Source: Lonicera japonica (taxonomy: Eukaryota > Streptophyta > Magnoliopsida > Dipsacales > Caprifoliaceae). Taken from it: a DNA stretch of 64,000 nt. The DNA is taken from the NCBI GenBank assembly GCA_021464415.1, contig CM038468.1, positions 1,178,001 through 1,242,000 of the forward strand, written 5' to 3'. This document shows, in pieces, positions 12,101-24,100 of this stretch; the first letter of the stretch is position 1, and each line of letters starts with the position of its first letter. The notes below the pieces were generated by a model that did not search any database, was not told the DNA's origin, and saw only the letters and a program-made list of their open reading frames with translations. The translations under genes were made by a program, and so were the position numbers.

Positions 12101-15100
12101 ATTCGGTTGCCTCCGATCATATGTCTGGTAACAAGGATTTGTTCTCTTGTATTACTTATTCTGGTACTTTATCTACTGTTACCTTAGCTGATGGTTCACA
12201 GACTAAAGTTAGAGGAATTGGACAAGCTACTCCCTTGCCTTCTCTATCTTTAGATTTTGTTCTTTTCATACCAAATTGTCTTTTTAATTTAATTTCCATT
12301 AGCAAATTAACCCAAACATTGCCCTATTTTGTTACCTTCGTTGCTAATTCGGTTCTTGTGCAGGATCGGAACACCGGGAGGACGATTGGAGTAGGATGTG
12401 AGTACCGCGGGTTATACTACCTTTCCCCACCACCACTCCCTGTAACATGTGTTGCCGTTGATCCACCTGCCATCCTCCATCACCGTTTGGGACATCCTAG
12501 CCTACAGAAGTAACAAAATATGGTGCCAAGTCTTGCAAGTCTGTCTTCTTTAGAGTGTGAGTCTTGTCAGTTAGGAAAGCATGTTCGTAATTCTTTTTCT
12601 AGTCGTCTCAATAAACAAGCAGAATCACCTTTTGCTTTAGTTCATTCAGATATATGGGGTCCTAGTCGTGTTAAATCTACTTTGGGTTTTAGTTATTTTG
12701 TTATGTTTGTTGATGATTTTTCCCGTTGTACTTGGTTATTTTTAATGAAAAATCGTTCAGAATTATTCTATATATTTCAAAATTTTTGTTCTGAAATTAA
12801 AACTCAATTTGGCACTACTATTCGTACTTTTCGAAATGACAATGCACGAGAATACTTTTCTGCCCTTTTTCAATCTTTTATGGCCTCTCAAGGTATACTT
12901 CATCAATCGTCCTGTGCTCATACCCCTCAACAAAATGGGGTGGCAGAAAGGAAAAACAGACACTTTATTGAAACTACACGTACTCTCCTTATTCACACTC
13001 ATGTTCCGCTACGTTTTTGGGGAGATGCTGTTCTTACAGCATCCTATTTGATTAATCACATGTCGTCCTCAGTTTTACAAAATCAAGTTCTTCATTCTCT
13101 GTTATTTCCTAATCAATCACTCTATTATCTTCCACCTCGTGTTTTTGGGTGTACATGTTTTGTTGACGATCTTACTCGGGGAAAAGATAAGTTACAGGCC
13201 AAGTCTTTTAAATGTATCTTTCTAGGTTACTCTCGTTTACAGAAAGGTTATCGGTGCTTCTCTCCTCACTTTAAACGATATCTTGTCTCCGCCAATGACA
13301 CATTCTTCGAAACGACTCATTTCTTTTCGTCTTCCGAACATGCTGAGTGTCTGATTGGTGTTCTCCCTCTTTCAGATATTAGTTTTATTCCACTGATTCT
13401 CTCATCTCCTGACCCTGTGACTCCTATTGCAGACTCGCCACCTCCTCTACTCACATACCATCGCCGGCAACGCCCCCTCCTATTGTAAACCCTTCCACCG
13501 AACCTGCCACCGCTCCTACAATCGAACCTACGACCGACATTGCTCCATCTCCTCTGATTGAGTCTACCACCCCTGCCAATCCTATATCTGACCCAGTGGA
13601 CTCATCCTCTACTCCGATCACGCCTTCCGTTCCGGTCTCTGACTTGGATCGTCCCATTGCCGAACGTAAAGGTATTCGTTCTACTCGAAATCCTTATTCC
13701 ATTTATAATTTCCTGAGTTATCACCGTTTATCTCTATCATATACTGCCTTTGTGTCGTCCTTGTCCCCTGTTTCTATTCCAAAAAATGTAGGAGTAGCTC
13801 TTTTGGACCCAGGTTGGCGTCAAGCAATGGTTGATGAGATGTCTGCGTTACATTCTAATAGCACTTGGGACTTAGTGCCCCTTCCTCCTGGGAAATGTAC
13901 AGTCAGTTGTCGTTGGGTTTATACTGTCAAAGTTGGTTCTGATGGAGTTATAGGTTATACACAGATTTATGGGCTTGATTATGGCGACACGTTCTCTTCG
14001 GTTGCCAAAATGGTCTCCGTTCGCTTATTTCTCTCAATGGCCGCCATTCATCACTGGCCCCTCTACCAGTTAGTTATCAAGAATGCTTTTCTCCATGGTG
14101 AATTGCAAGAAGAAGTTTATATGGAGCAACCTCCTGGATTTATTGCTCAGGGGGAGTCTAGATCTCGATTGGTGTGTCGCCTCCGACATTCTCTTTATGG
14201 ACTTAAACAATCCCCACGAGCTTGGTTTGGGCGATTCAATTCAGTTGTTCAACAATTTGGAATGACCCGAAGCGAATTTGATCATTCAGTGTTTTACCGC
14301 CACTCACCCTCCAACTGATGCATCTATTTGGTTGTGTATGTGGATGACATTGTGATTACCGGAAATGACCAGGAGGGTATACAGAAACTCAAGCAACATT
14401 TATTCCAACACTTTCAGACAAAAGATTTGGGCAAACTCAAGTACTTTTTGAGAATAGAAGTTGCTCAATCCCAACATGGCGTATTTATCTCCCAGAGAAA
14501 GTATGCCCTGGATATCTTAGAAGAAACAGGCATGGCCAGCTGCAAACCTGTCGAGACTTCGATGGATCCGAATGCTAAGCTTCTACCTAATCAGGGGGAG
14601 TCTTTACCAGACCCGAGTAAATACAGGAGACTTATTGGTAAACTTAACTACCTCACAGTAACACGTCCTGATATTGCGTTTCCGATGAGTGTTCTCAATC
14701 AGTTTCTAAGTACTCCATGTGATAGCCATTGGGATGCAGCTATTCGTATTCGAAAGTATATCAAGAGAGCGCCAGGTAAAGGCTTGTTATATGAAAACAA
14801 GGGGGCATACTCAGGTGATTGGCTATTCAGATGCTGATTGGGCAGGCTGTTCGTCCGATAGACGCTCAACCACTGGATATTGCATTTTTGTTGGGGGTAA
14901 TCTCGTATCTTGGAAGAGCAAGAAACAATCCGTTGTCGCTCTATCCATTGCTGAAGTAGAATATCGAGCCATGGCTAAAGCAACATGTGAACTCATATGG
15001 CTGAAACAATTACTCCAGGAGCTAAAATTTATGGAGATTCAGCAGATGAAGTTAATATGTGATAATCAAGCATTAGCATTAGCAACATGTGAACTCATAT

Positions 15101-18100
15101 GGCTGAAACAATTACTCCATATTGCCTCTAATCCTGTCTTTCATGAGAGGACCAAGCATATAGAAATTGACTGCTACTTTATTCGAGAGAAGATTCTTTC
15201 AGGGGACATTGCTACTGGTTATGTTAAGTCAAATGACCAACTAGCAGATATATTTACCAAGTCTCTCCCAGGTCCTCGAGTCAATTATATTTGTAACAAG
15301 TTGGGAACATACAATTTGTACGCTCCAGCTTGAGGGCGAGTGTTAAATATTATGTATAGGTTTATATTTTCCTAAGTTAGATAGTTTCCTAAGTGAGATA
15401 GTTTCCTAGTTTAATAGCAATTCCTCTTGTATAAATAGATGTTCTCATTATTGTAAATCAATATAACAATTTCTTCTTATTCTCTCACAGACATCATGTG
15501 AATAGCAGTTGTAGCAATATAATCATCAGATTCCTCGAAAATGCCCCAATTATCCCCATCACTATCTCCGTCCCAGTAGAGGTCTGAGATAGGATCAAAC
15601 TGATTTTTGAACATGCTTTTGTTCTTGAAGGCATTATAAGGAGGACTGGAGGTGTGTTGAGTATAAAAAGAGGTGCTATGGTGCATGATTTTAGCATTAG
15701 ATTTTGAATTTGGTTTCTTTGATGAAACAGAACAAGGGACAAAAGATTCTTCAAAAGAAGAGGTAATGTGTTGGTTAGCATTGTTATGCACAGCAATGTG
15801 GGAGGTGCGAGCATTAGAATCATCCTTTTGAGGAGAGTCCAGTTTGTGTGTAGAGTTCTGAATGTTATTGGAAATAGGGAAGTGGACACCAAACACTTCT
15901 TTAATAGCCCTGGAAGCATTAGAAGGCATGGAAGCATTGTGCTTAGCAGATAAGTTGCCTTCAATAACTGTAAAATCCCTATCCTGAGTAGCCAATGAAC
16001 CAGCAGCATAAGTAACAGGTTGCAGCTGAGGTTTTTGGTGGTTTTTAGCAGCATCAGGCTTGTGAATTGCCTGTGATCTTTTAGGAACTGAGGGGATAGA
16101 ACTATCTTTAAGCATAGAAGCTTGAATCCTCATAAGTTGCCTACATTCTCCCACCATGTGACCAATAGAATGACAATGAGAGCAGAATTTTGGCAGGCTT
16201 TCATAAGTGACAGGAACCTCAAAACTATAGCCCTCTCTCTCAACTAGCAATCGATTAGGAAGAGCTTGAAGCAGATCAATTTTAACTTGTATTCTGGCAT
16301 AGTGCCCAAAAACGAAGCCCAAAGTATTTGGATCTGTAGCTTGTGGGAGACCAACCAAGCTAGCAATGCTTATCAAAAGCTGGGGGTCCCAATAATCTTG
16401 TGTGTTTTTATGCAATCTGATCCACACATTAGCATTGGTTTGTTTTTGGCAATCAGGCTAGAAATCCTTGCACCAAGGTTGTAATCTGAAGATGCCTGGA
16501 TTCAGATTCAAGTGACCAGTCAAGGAGGCTTTATTTTGGTCCTCTTTGTTCTTAAATCTCAGACAGGAAAAACCCCTACCAATCGGAGTAAGAATAAACT
16601 TGTTAGAGATTGTCCACTTAGCTTGAAGCTTTGAAAAGAGCTCATTCAATTTGAGGGGAATTGAACCTTTGGGGAGGGTTAGCCTACCAATTAAATTAAA
16701 TTGGCATGCTAAGATGGATTTATGATAGACTTGTTCATCCAACTTGATTGCAGGCAAATTTCCTTTGGAGTAAGGGGTGGGAAGGGGGGCAAGAAGTAAA
16801 GCACTGGTCCCACTCGAATTAGTGAACAAGTTAGCAAATTTTTGGGAGTGAATTGGGAGGTTGGATCATCTGGTTGAGAGGTAACTAAACTGGTTTTAGG
16901 GCCAGGGTGAATAGGAACTGAATTGGCGTTGGGAAGAGGGGAGGAGCTGGCAGGCAAATTAGTTGAAAATGGACAAGAAGTATGAACAACTGAAGGAGTT
17001 TCTAAAGAAGTATTTGGCTGAGGAATATGTGAGATTAAAGAAGTATTAGATTGAGAAGAATGGATCACAAAGTCAGACATTGAACTGTGACACACACCAA
17101 TGATGTTTACTAACTCTATCAAAGTGTTTTGTAAAGATACAATGATAAAGCTCAGTTCTAGAGTTAGAGAGATTTGACCAAACAATAGAGAAATAGATTG
17201 CCTAAATCAAATAGACAAGTTTTGCGCTTTGAAATCAATGAAAATGATGCTTAAGATCAAGATGAAGTTCAAAATTGATTTCTAGATGAATGAGATGGTT
17301 TGAAAGTGTTTTTCAAGTGTACAAATACCCAAAAACAGATTATAGCTGTTTGAGAGAAAATATGACCATTTTAGAACATTTTGGGAGGAAAAACACTTAA
17401 CCCAAACAGGTTAGAGCCTGCTGTTGAGTACAAAAGCCTGTTGTTTTTCCTGGGCAGACAGCATTACATAGCCTTTAAGCCTATATCCTAGTAAACCTTC
17501 AAATCTCATTAATAACTTACACCAACTCACATTAGATAGTTGTAAGCCTAGTTTTGGGAGGTGCAAAAGATATGATGGACACTTAGATGATCTTTAGGAT
17601 AAAAGATTAATTTGAATAAATATTATATGAAAACATGTTTAAATAAAAATCCAATTTTTAATTAATGAGATGCAATTTTTCAAAATTAGTTTGAAAAATG
17701 ATTTGAGCAATTTTCTTAATGATCAAATATCTAAAACATTGACACTTTGAAGCGAAACCGAACCGAACCAACTTGGCTCTTTGAGCTATCATGAATATTG
17801 GAGCTTTATTATAAATGTAAGAGAATATTTTTTGTGTCCAAAATAAGTAGGGGCAAGCATAGAGTTATTATTTTTTTGACCAAAATAAGTGTTGCCTTGC
17901 AATTTATTTATTTTATATAAAAAAATATATATGTAACCTGAATAAAATTGAACAGGACTGAACCAAAAAGTTTGGTTCGGGTTCGGATTTGGAAGATTTA
18001 GAAACCGAAACCAAACCGAGCTGAACCAAAACTCTTCAAATTCTATTTGGATTTGGGTCTCCTAAATTTTAGCCAGATCGAAGCTGAAAACACCCCTATC

Positions 18101-21100
18101 TCTAAGGATAGGGAGTTAACATGAGTGGTGTAAGAACGCGCCATAATATGATCAACTTTTATTAGTCCCATTAACGTTGAAACAATGGGGGAAGAGAAAT
18201 CCAGCTTATTAATTGTCACGAATTTTTTTTTTTGAGCCAACACAAATGTTAGATTATTAGTCTTGTATTCTTCGAACCTGTGAGCTCGAGATTGATACTG
18301 TATATTACTATTTTGTGGTATTTCATTGGAAACTAGGCGTTCTTAATTGCTGTTTCCCTAATTGTAAAGCCTGCAATTTTTAATTACAAAAACACCCATA
18401 ATATGCCTTGATTATAATAATCCTGCCATCTATCTTGAAGAAGTGAAATTTCCTTTTGTCACCAAATTCTTAACCTTGTTAAACAATATGCATTGATTAT
18501 TATAATAATCCTGCCATCTTTAATTAATCATATTTTGTTTATTTATGTTGTGCTTGCTGGTTGGCAGGCACAAGTGAATGACTCCACAATAGGCTCAACC
18601 AATAGCAAATGCAGAGCTGAAAAGGTTGATAATGGAAACAAGACCTCCATAACTAATAATTCATCTGATAAATATGGAAAGCCTACACGAGATCCCGCAC
18701 TTCCCCCCTTAAAGATGAACAGCAAAGATGCAGAAAAGGTACAAGTTAAACCGGCTACTAAGGAGAGTGTGCATTTAGGTATGGCAACGGACCGGGTTTG
18801 GCCAGACCCAAACTCGACTTGCCTATAAATATGGTCGACCTGAACCCAAATTCAACCCGGTTAGTTTAAAGAAGCCCGAAACCCACCCCTTTCACTATAT
18901 GCATAAGCCCAAACCCACCTTTAGCCACCCAATCCCATTGTACTTATATAATATTATAATGGTATTTAAAGGAGATTTATTATATTCGGGTCAAATGGGT
19001 TAAATCTATGTCAAACCTATGCCAGTTTTTAATTAAGAACCCATACCTGCCCCAGTTTAAAAGAAAACGACTCAGATGAATGAAGAATGTCTTACTAGAT
19101 GCATCCTTAATTTAATTTATCGTACTTCATTAATTTATTCCCGAGTGATTGGCAGGCAGAAGTGACTGACACCGCGGTAAAGTCAACTATTACTAAATGC
19201 AGTGATGAGAATGTTAAGACTGGAAATAAGACCCACAGCACTGGCTTATCTGATCAACATGGAAGGCCTATAGGAGATCAAGCAGCGGTCCACTTACAGC
19301 AGAACAGTGAATATCTAGAGAAATTACAATTGACCTTAGCTGCAAAGGAGAATGAGTTGTCACAGGCTGCCATTGGAGTTCTTCTCAGAAAACGAGAGAA
19401 ACTGGTACTATTTTTTTTAAATCTTCTTTAAAAACAAATAATTTTTTTAGTTTAAGTAGGTAGCAATATAACTTTTCCCTTCCCCCCTTGCAGATAGTAA
19501 ATGTAATTTATTTTTTACTTTGAGGAGAAAAGAGTGGACATTATAATGCTAGTTCTGTACTATTAGGAAGACATTCCTTTTGAAAAAACCATGTTTTGAG
19601 AGGACGACTAGGAGAAGCATGGGGCGAGGGTTGAGAGTGTATGACATGGAAAGCGAGTTGTGATGATGACTGTTTGGTGATTCTAGTGATGACTGGTCGT
19701 AACAGTCCAAATTGATATTTGACTAAGTTTCCCGCCAATTTTGCAATTTAAAACCTTGGAATTGGAGTTGCCAAACACACAGAAACTTATTTATGTCGAT
19801 TTTAGAAAGCAGACTCTTCATTTGGGGTGTCTCAAAAGGAAAATGGGAACTCTTGATTTGGGACATAGGAAGTACTTTTGAATTCGACATATAGCTTTCG
19901 TCCTGCTTATGTTTCTTCTTTGTGTATGCAGTGTCATCAGTTACGGAATTGGGAAGACGAGCTAGCTGTTTGTGATAAAAACATTCAGACAATCTTAGAT
20001 GGTATGTTGCTCTAAATTTCGAAATCTTTTTGACGTTTTCAACTTATGTATGCTTAATATAACTATAGCTTTATAATGTGGATCAAGTTATCTTTTATTA
20101 AGAACTGCTTGGGCTCAGGGGCGAAGCTACCTTAGTTGAAGGACCTAAATTTTTAAAATGTGTTTATTTTTACTATTTGTGTTCAAAACAATTTAATTTA
20201 GCAAGTAATAATTTAGACTTTCCCACCTTGTGTTAGGAGGAAAAGTGCACTTTGCACACCTTATCTATGTTCTTGTGAATTTATATAGTTAAAGACCGGG
20301 CTAAGTGCGTTGTATTTTGGTACTTTGCACTTGAAAATTATGTATAGTTGATAGTTAATTAGTTCTTCTTATTTTTTTTTCAAATGCTATAATTGTGTCA
20401 AAGGAAAATTTATTTAATTGCGCATCAAAATTATTTTTTGCCCCCTTAATGTCAAATAGTGGCTCTGCCAGTTCTTGGACTGTCCCAGAACCATGAATCT
20501 TCCTTTTTGGGATATGTTACCTTGTTATCCCTTTAGCTGCCTCCGGATCTTCATAATTTTTCACAAAAAGTGTTTTGTTCTTCAACTTTAACCCTATTTT
20601 TCTTTTGTTTTCCAAAATTTGGTGCCGTATGGAATGTAACATAATTAAAGGAGTTTATTTCAAAAGGTGAAATCGTTTTAGAGACCAGTGAATCCAAAAT
20701 ACTTCGAATTATAATTCATCTCTTTCTTCATGTGATAGGTGGTGATGATAATATAGCTCTATTGATAGAAACCATCATAGATAGTTGCAAAGATGCATGT
20801 CTACAAAGGAAAACCCAATCTCAAGATAGGATTTATCAACTTGTTCAAGAACAACGCAACTCATGTCAATATGCCAAGGGGAAGAGATTGTCCGAGGCCA
20901 TCCTCACTCTGCAGAATCCTAGTCTGGCAAGTTCTCTTTCATTACAGTTTTCTATTTTTGTCATGTCTTATTTCCTTTAAATCTTTCAAAATAATGATCT
21001 TGGTTTTAGCCATTCTCAATATAGAAAATGGGCCTAGGGTCCCTAATATTTTTAGCTGAAACAGTTTTAGGACAGAAAAACATTGAGCTTATGGATTTAG

Positions 21101-24100
21101 GTCCCTATTTTATAAGCTAATGTGGCGAGGGTAGGTTGGTAAATTTAATTCGTCTTCAGTGTTAAAATGGAAGGACAGGTGGCGGTAGTGGAACAATTTA
21201 AAAGTAGGGACTACCTTAAAAATCTTTAAATTGTTATCCTTTTTTTTTTATATTAGGGGTTTTATTTTGTCCGAATTTCCCATTTCCCTGTTGTCAATAT
21301 TATGATCTGCAAGCATATAGTTATGATATCCATGAAAAGGTAATGTTGCACTACATTTACACTAATAAATTTGAGGTTTTAAAAGATTGTAGGTTCCCTT
21401 GGATGTTTGTAGTTTGTACTAATTGCCAGGGTTTTTTGCAATTTTTTTAGCATTTCTGTGTTTGGCCTCCACAGTTATTATTAATTTTTTTCTGGAAAAC
21501 TTTGGCCGTCTCATTCTCCAATTCTTGGATCCCCCACCCATTTATGGTTTTGTATAGTTGGGTTCGGTATCGATCTATTTGTTTAACATGTCTACTACTA
21601 TTAGGTCCGGAAATAGTGACCTTAACCCATTAAAACCTCCATCTGAGCCAGTAATTTCATTTCAGATCAATAGGTTGTGTCAATAATTGCCAGATTTTGA
21701 TACTGGTACTGGACCTCGAAAATTAGAGGATTGGACTGGTTCGGCCGGGCTAAACTGGCTGTTGGTTCATTTTGGGCGGGATAGATTTGGGATTCACCTT
21801 AACAGGTTTTGGCTGGTGTAATAGTTTAGAAGGAGAGAAAAATGTTTATTGTGTATCTTGCAGGCATATTACATACATATATATATACAAATTTCAATCT
21901 CTAAAGTCCAAAACCCTAACACAAAAGTCTAACATCATAATAACTTCCTAACACAAAAGTCTAAACCCTAACACAAAAGTCTAACATCATAATATATTTA
22001 TTCATAATATATTTACAATCTATAGCACTCCCCCTCAAGCTGGAGCATAGATATTGATCATGCCCAGCTTGTTACAGAGATAATCAATCCGAACCCCCAT
22101 TTAAGGCTTTCGTGAAAAGATCACCTAATTGCTCTCCAGTCTTCAGATACTCTGTGAAGATTAATCCTTGCTGTATCTTCTCGCGGACAAAATGACAATC
22201 AATTTCAATATGTTTCGTTCGTTCATGGAACACGGGATTAGACGCAATATGTATGGCAGCTTGGTTATCACACCACAATTTTGCTGGAACCGAAGTCTTT
22301 ATCCCTATTTCAATTAAGAGCTGACTTATCCACATTATTTCACACACGGACTGAACCATAGCCCTATATTTTGATTCTGCACTGGATCGTGACACAACAC
22401 TTTGCTTCTTACTTTTCCATGACATTAATTTTCCTCAAACAAAGATACAATAGCCTGATGTGGACATTCTATCCATCTTGGAACCTGCCCAATTAGCATC
22501 TGAGAAGCATTCAATACGACTGTGTTCATGATCGGCGTACAAGATACCACGCCCAAGTGCTCCTTTCAAGTAACATAAAATTTGTTCTAACGCTGCCCAA
22601 TGATGAACTGTTGGGGATGACATAAACTGGCTCACCAAACTGACAGAATACGCAATATCCGGGCGAGTTACTGTAAGATAGTTCAGCTTCCCCACCAATC
22701 TTCTATATTTCTCAGGATCCTCAAATGGTTCACCGTCTTTTGTCAACTGTACATTGGGAATTATCGGAGTACTACACGGCTTTGCCTCCAACTTCCCTGT
22801 CTCAGTTAGTAAGTCAAGAACATATTTCCTCTGAGATAAAAAGATACCCTTTTTACTCCTTGTGACTTCGACACCCAAAAAGTACTTTAATGTCCCCAAG
22901 TCCTTTGTATGAAATTGGGCATGAAAAAAAGACTTAAGCGAAGATATTCCCTTAGTATCACTTCCAGTAATAACAATATCATCTACGTGCACTACCAATA
23001 AAATGATGCCTGCTTCAGATTATTTGTAAAACACAGAGTGGTCAGACTTACTTTTCACCATGCCAAACGTCTCAATAGCCTGACTAAATTTTCCAAACCA
23101 AGCACGAGGACTCTGTTTCAAGCCATACAACGATTTACGTAGACGGCAGACTTTCCTATACTCCCCCTGAGCAGCAAACCCTGGCGGTTGCTCCATGTAT
23201 ACCTCCTCCATTAGATCACCATGAAGAAAAGCATTCTTTATATCTAGCTGATGGAGAGGCCAATGATGAGTAGCTGCCAAAGATATAAATAACCTGAGAG
23301 ATGTTAATTTAGCAACAGGAGAAAAAGTATCAGAGTAATCTACTCCATACGTCTGAGCATAACCCTTAGCAACAAGGCGGGCTTTTAAACGAGCGACAGA
23401 TCCATCAGGATTGATCTTGACTATAAACACCCATTTGCATCCGATAGCCTGTTTTCCTGAAGGAAAGTGACCAAGTCCCATGTACCATTTGTATCTAAAG
23501 CATCAATTTCCTCTATCATTGCATTACGCCATCCGGGATGGGAAATTGCCTCGTGAACAGTTTTAGGAGCGGATATAAAATCAAAGGATGCAATGAATGA
23601 ACAAGATGAAGGTGACAGGTGATCATAAGAAGAAATAGGATAAGTACATTGACGTTTACCTTTATGTAAAGCAATGGGAAGATCATCACTCGTCACTGAA
23701 TCTAATGAAGAGGAAGCCAGAGCGGGACATGGATCAGGAGGTCGCCGTCTGGAACATACTTGATGAATGGGGGGTTTGACTGGCACTGGTTCAGCAACGG
23801 GTTCAGGTAACGTGACAGTATACACTAACAAATCATCATCCTCCCCCTTACTCTCGGAAGTGGAGGACGAAAAATATGGTGTTTCCATGAAAGTGACATC
23901 AGCCGAGACAAGGTACTTGTTCAGACTTAGACAATAACATCGGTATCCTTTCTGAAGGCGAGAATACCCAAGAAAAACACACTTCAAACACTTAGGGTCT
24001 AACTTAGTAACATGTGGACGGACATCCCGAATAAAGCAAGTACTACCAAATATTCTGGGTTTTATAGGAAACAACGATTTTGTTGGAAAAAGAACACTAT

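Larger units (their letters stand above)
8966..12118 (+). pseudogene. copia element 1 gag (split by hAT and Mutator insertions)
   Basis: It starts [13 protein letters not shown] at 8966, includes [18 protein letters not shown], and meets a stop at 9218-9220. It continues beyond the hAT insertion at 10,215 and again from 10,349. The zinc knuckle [14 protein letters not shown] (CX2CX4HX4C) is near 10,640-10,680, followed by YKLHGYPPK. The Mutator-type element enters at 10,806 and the frame resumes at 12,005. Gag forms the particle and binds RNA. Besides the insertions, premature stops are present. Confidence 0.8.
8388..15489 (+). mobile_element. Ty1/copia LTR retrotransposon, defective, with two nested DNA transposons
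   Basis: Two LTRs (8388-8547 and 15341-15489) begin TGTTAAATAT and end TCTCTCACA. Five-base target duplications GACAT lie at 8383-8387 and 15490-15494. PBS TGGTATTAGAG follows the left LTR and a purine-rich AGGGCGAG precedes the right one. The order gag, protease, integrase, RT, RNase H is that of copia. The LTRs are nearly identical apart from a missing 11 bp in the right copy, so insertion is fairly recent. Coding capacity is destroyed by stops, deletions and two insertions. Confidence 0.92.
7223..17086 (-). mobile_element. Non-LTR (LINE-type) element with ORF1 only, split by a copia insertion
   Basis: Minus-strand element: its 5' end is at about 17,086 next to an ATG (about 17,078), and its 3' end has a 13-A tail (T13 at 7,223-7,235). 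Without the copia insertion and its duplicated GACAT it is about 2.76 kb. It encodes a DUF4283/zinc-knuckle ORF1-like protein and then about 400 bp resembling a LINE 3' end. No endonuclease or reverse transcriptase was found, so it is internally deleted or non-autonomous. It is flanked by 440-480 bp direct repeats instead of a short target duplication. Confidence 0.6.
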
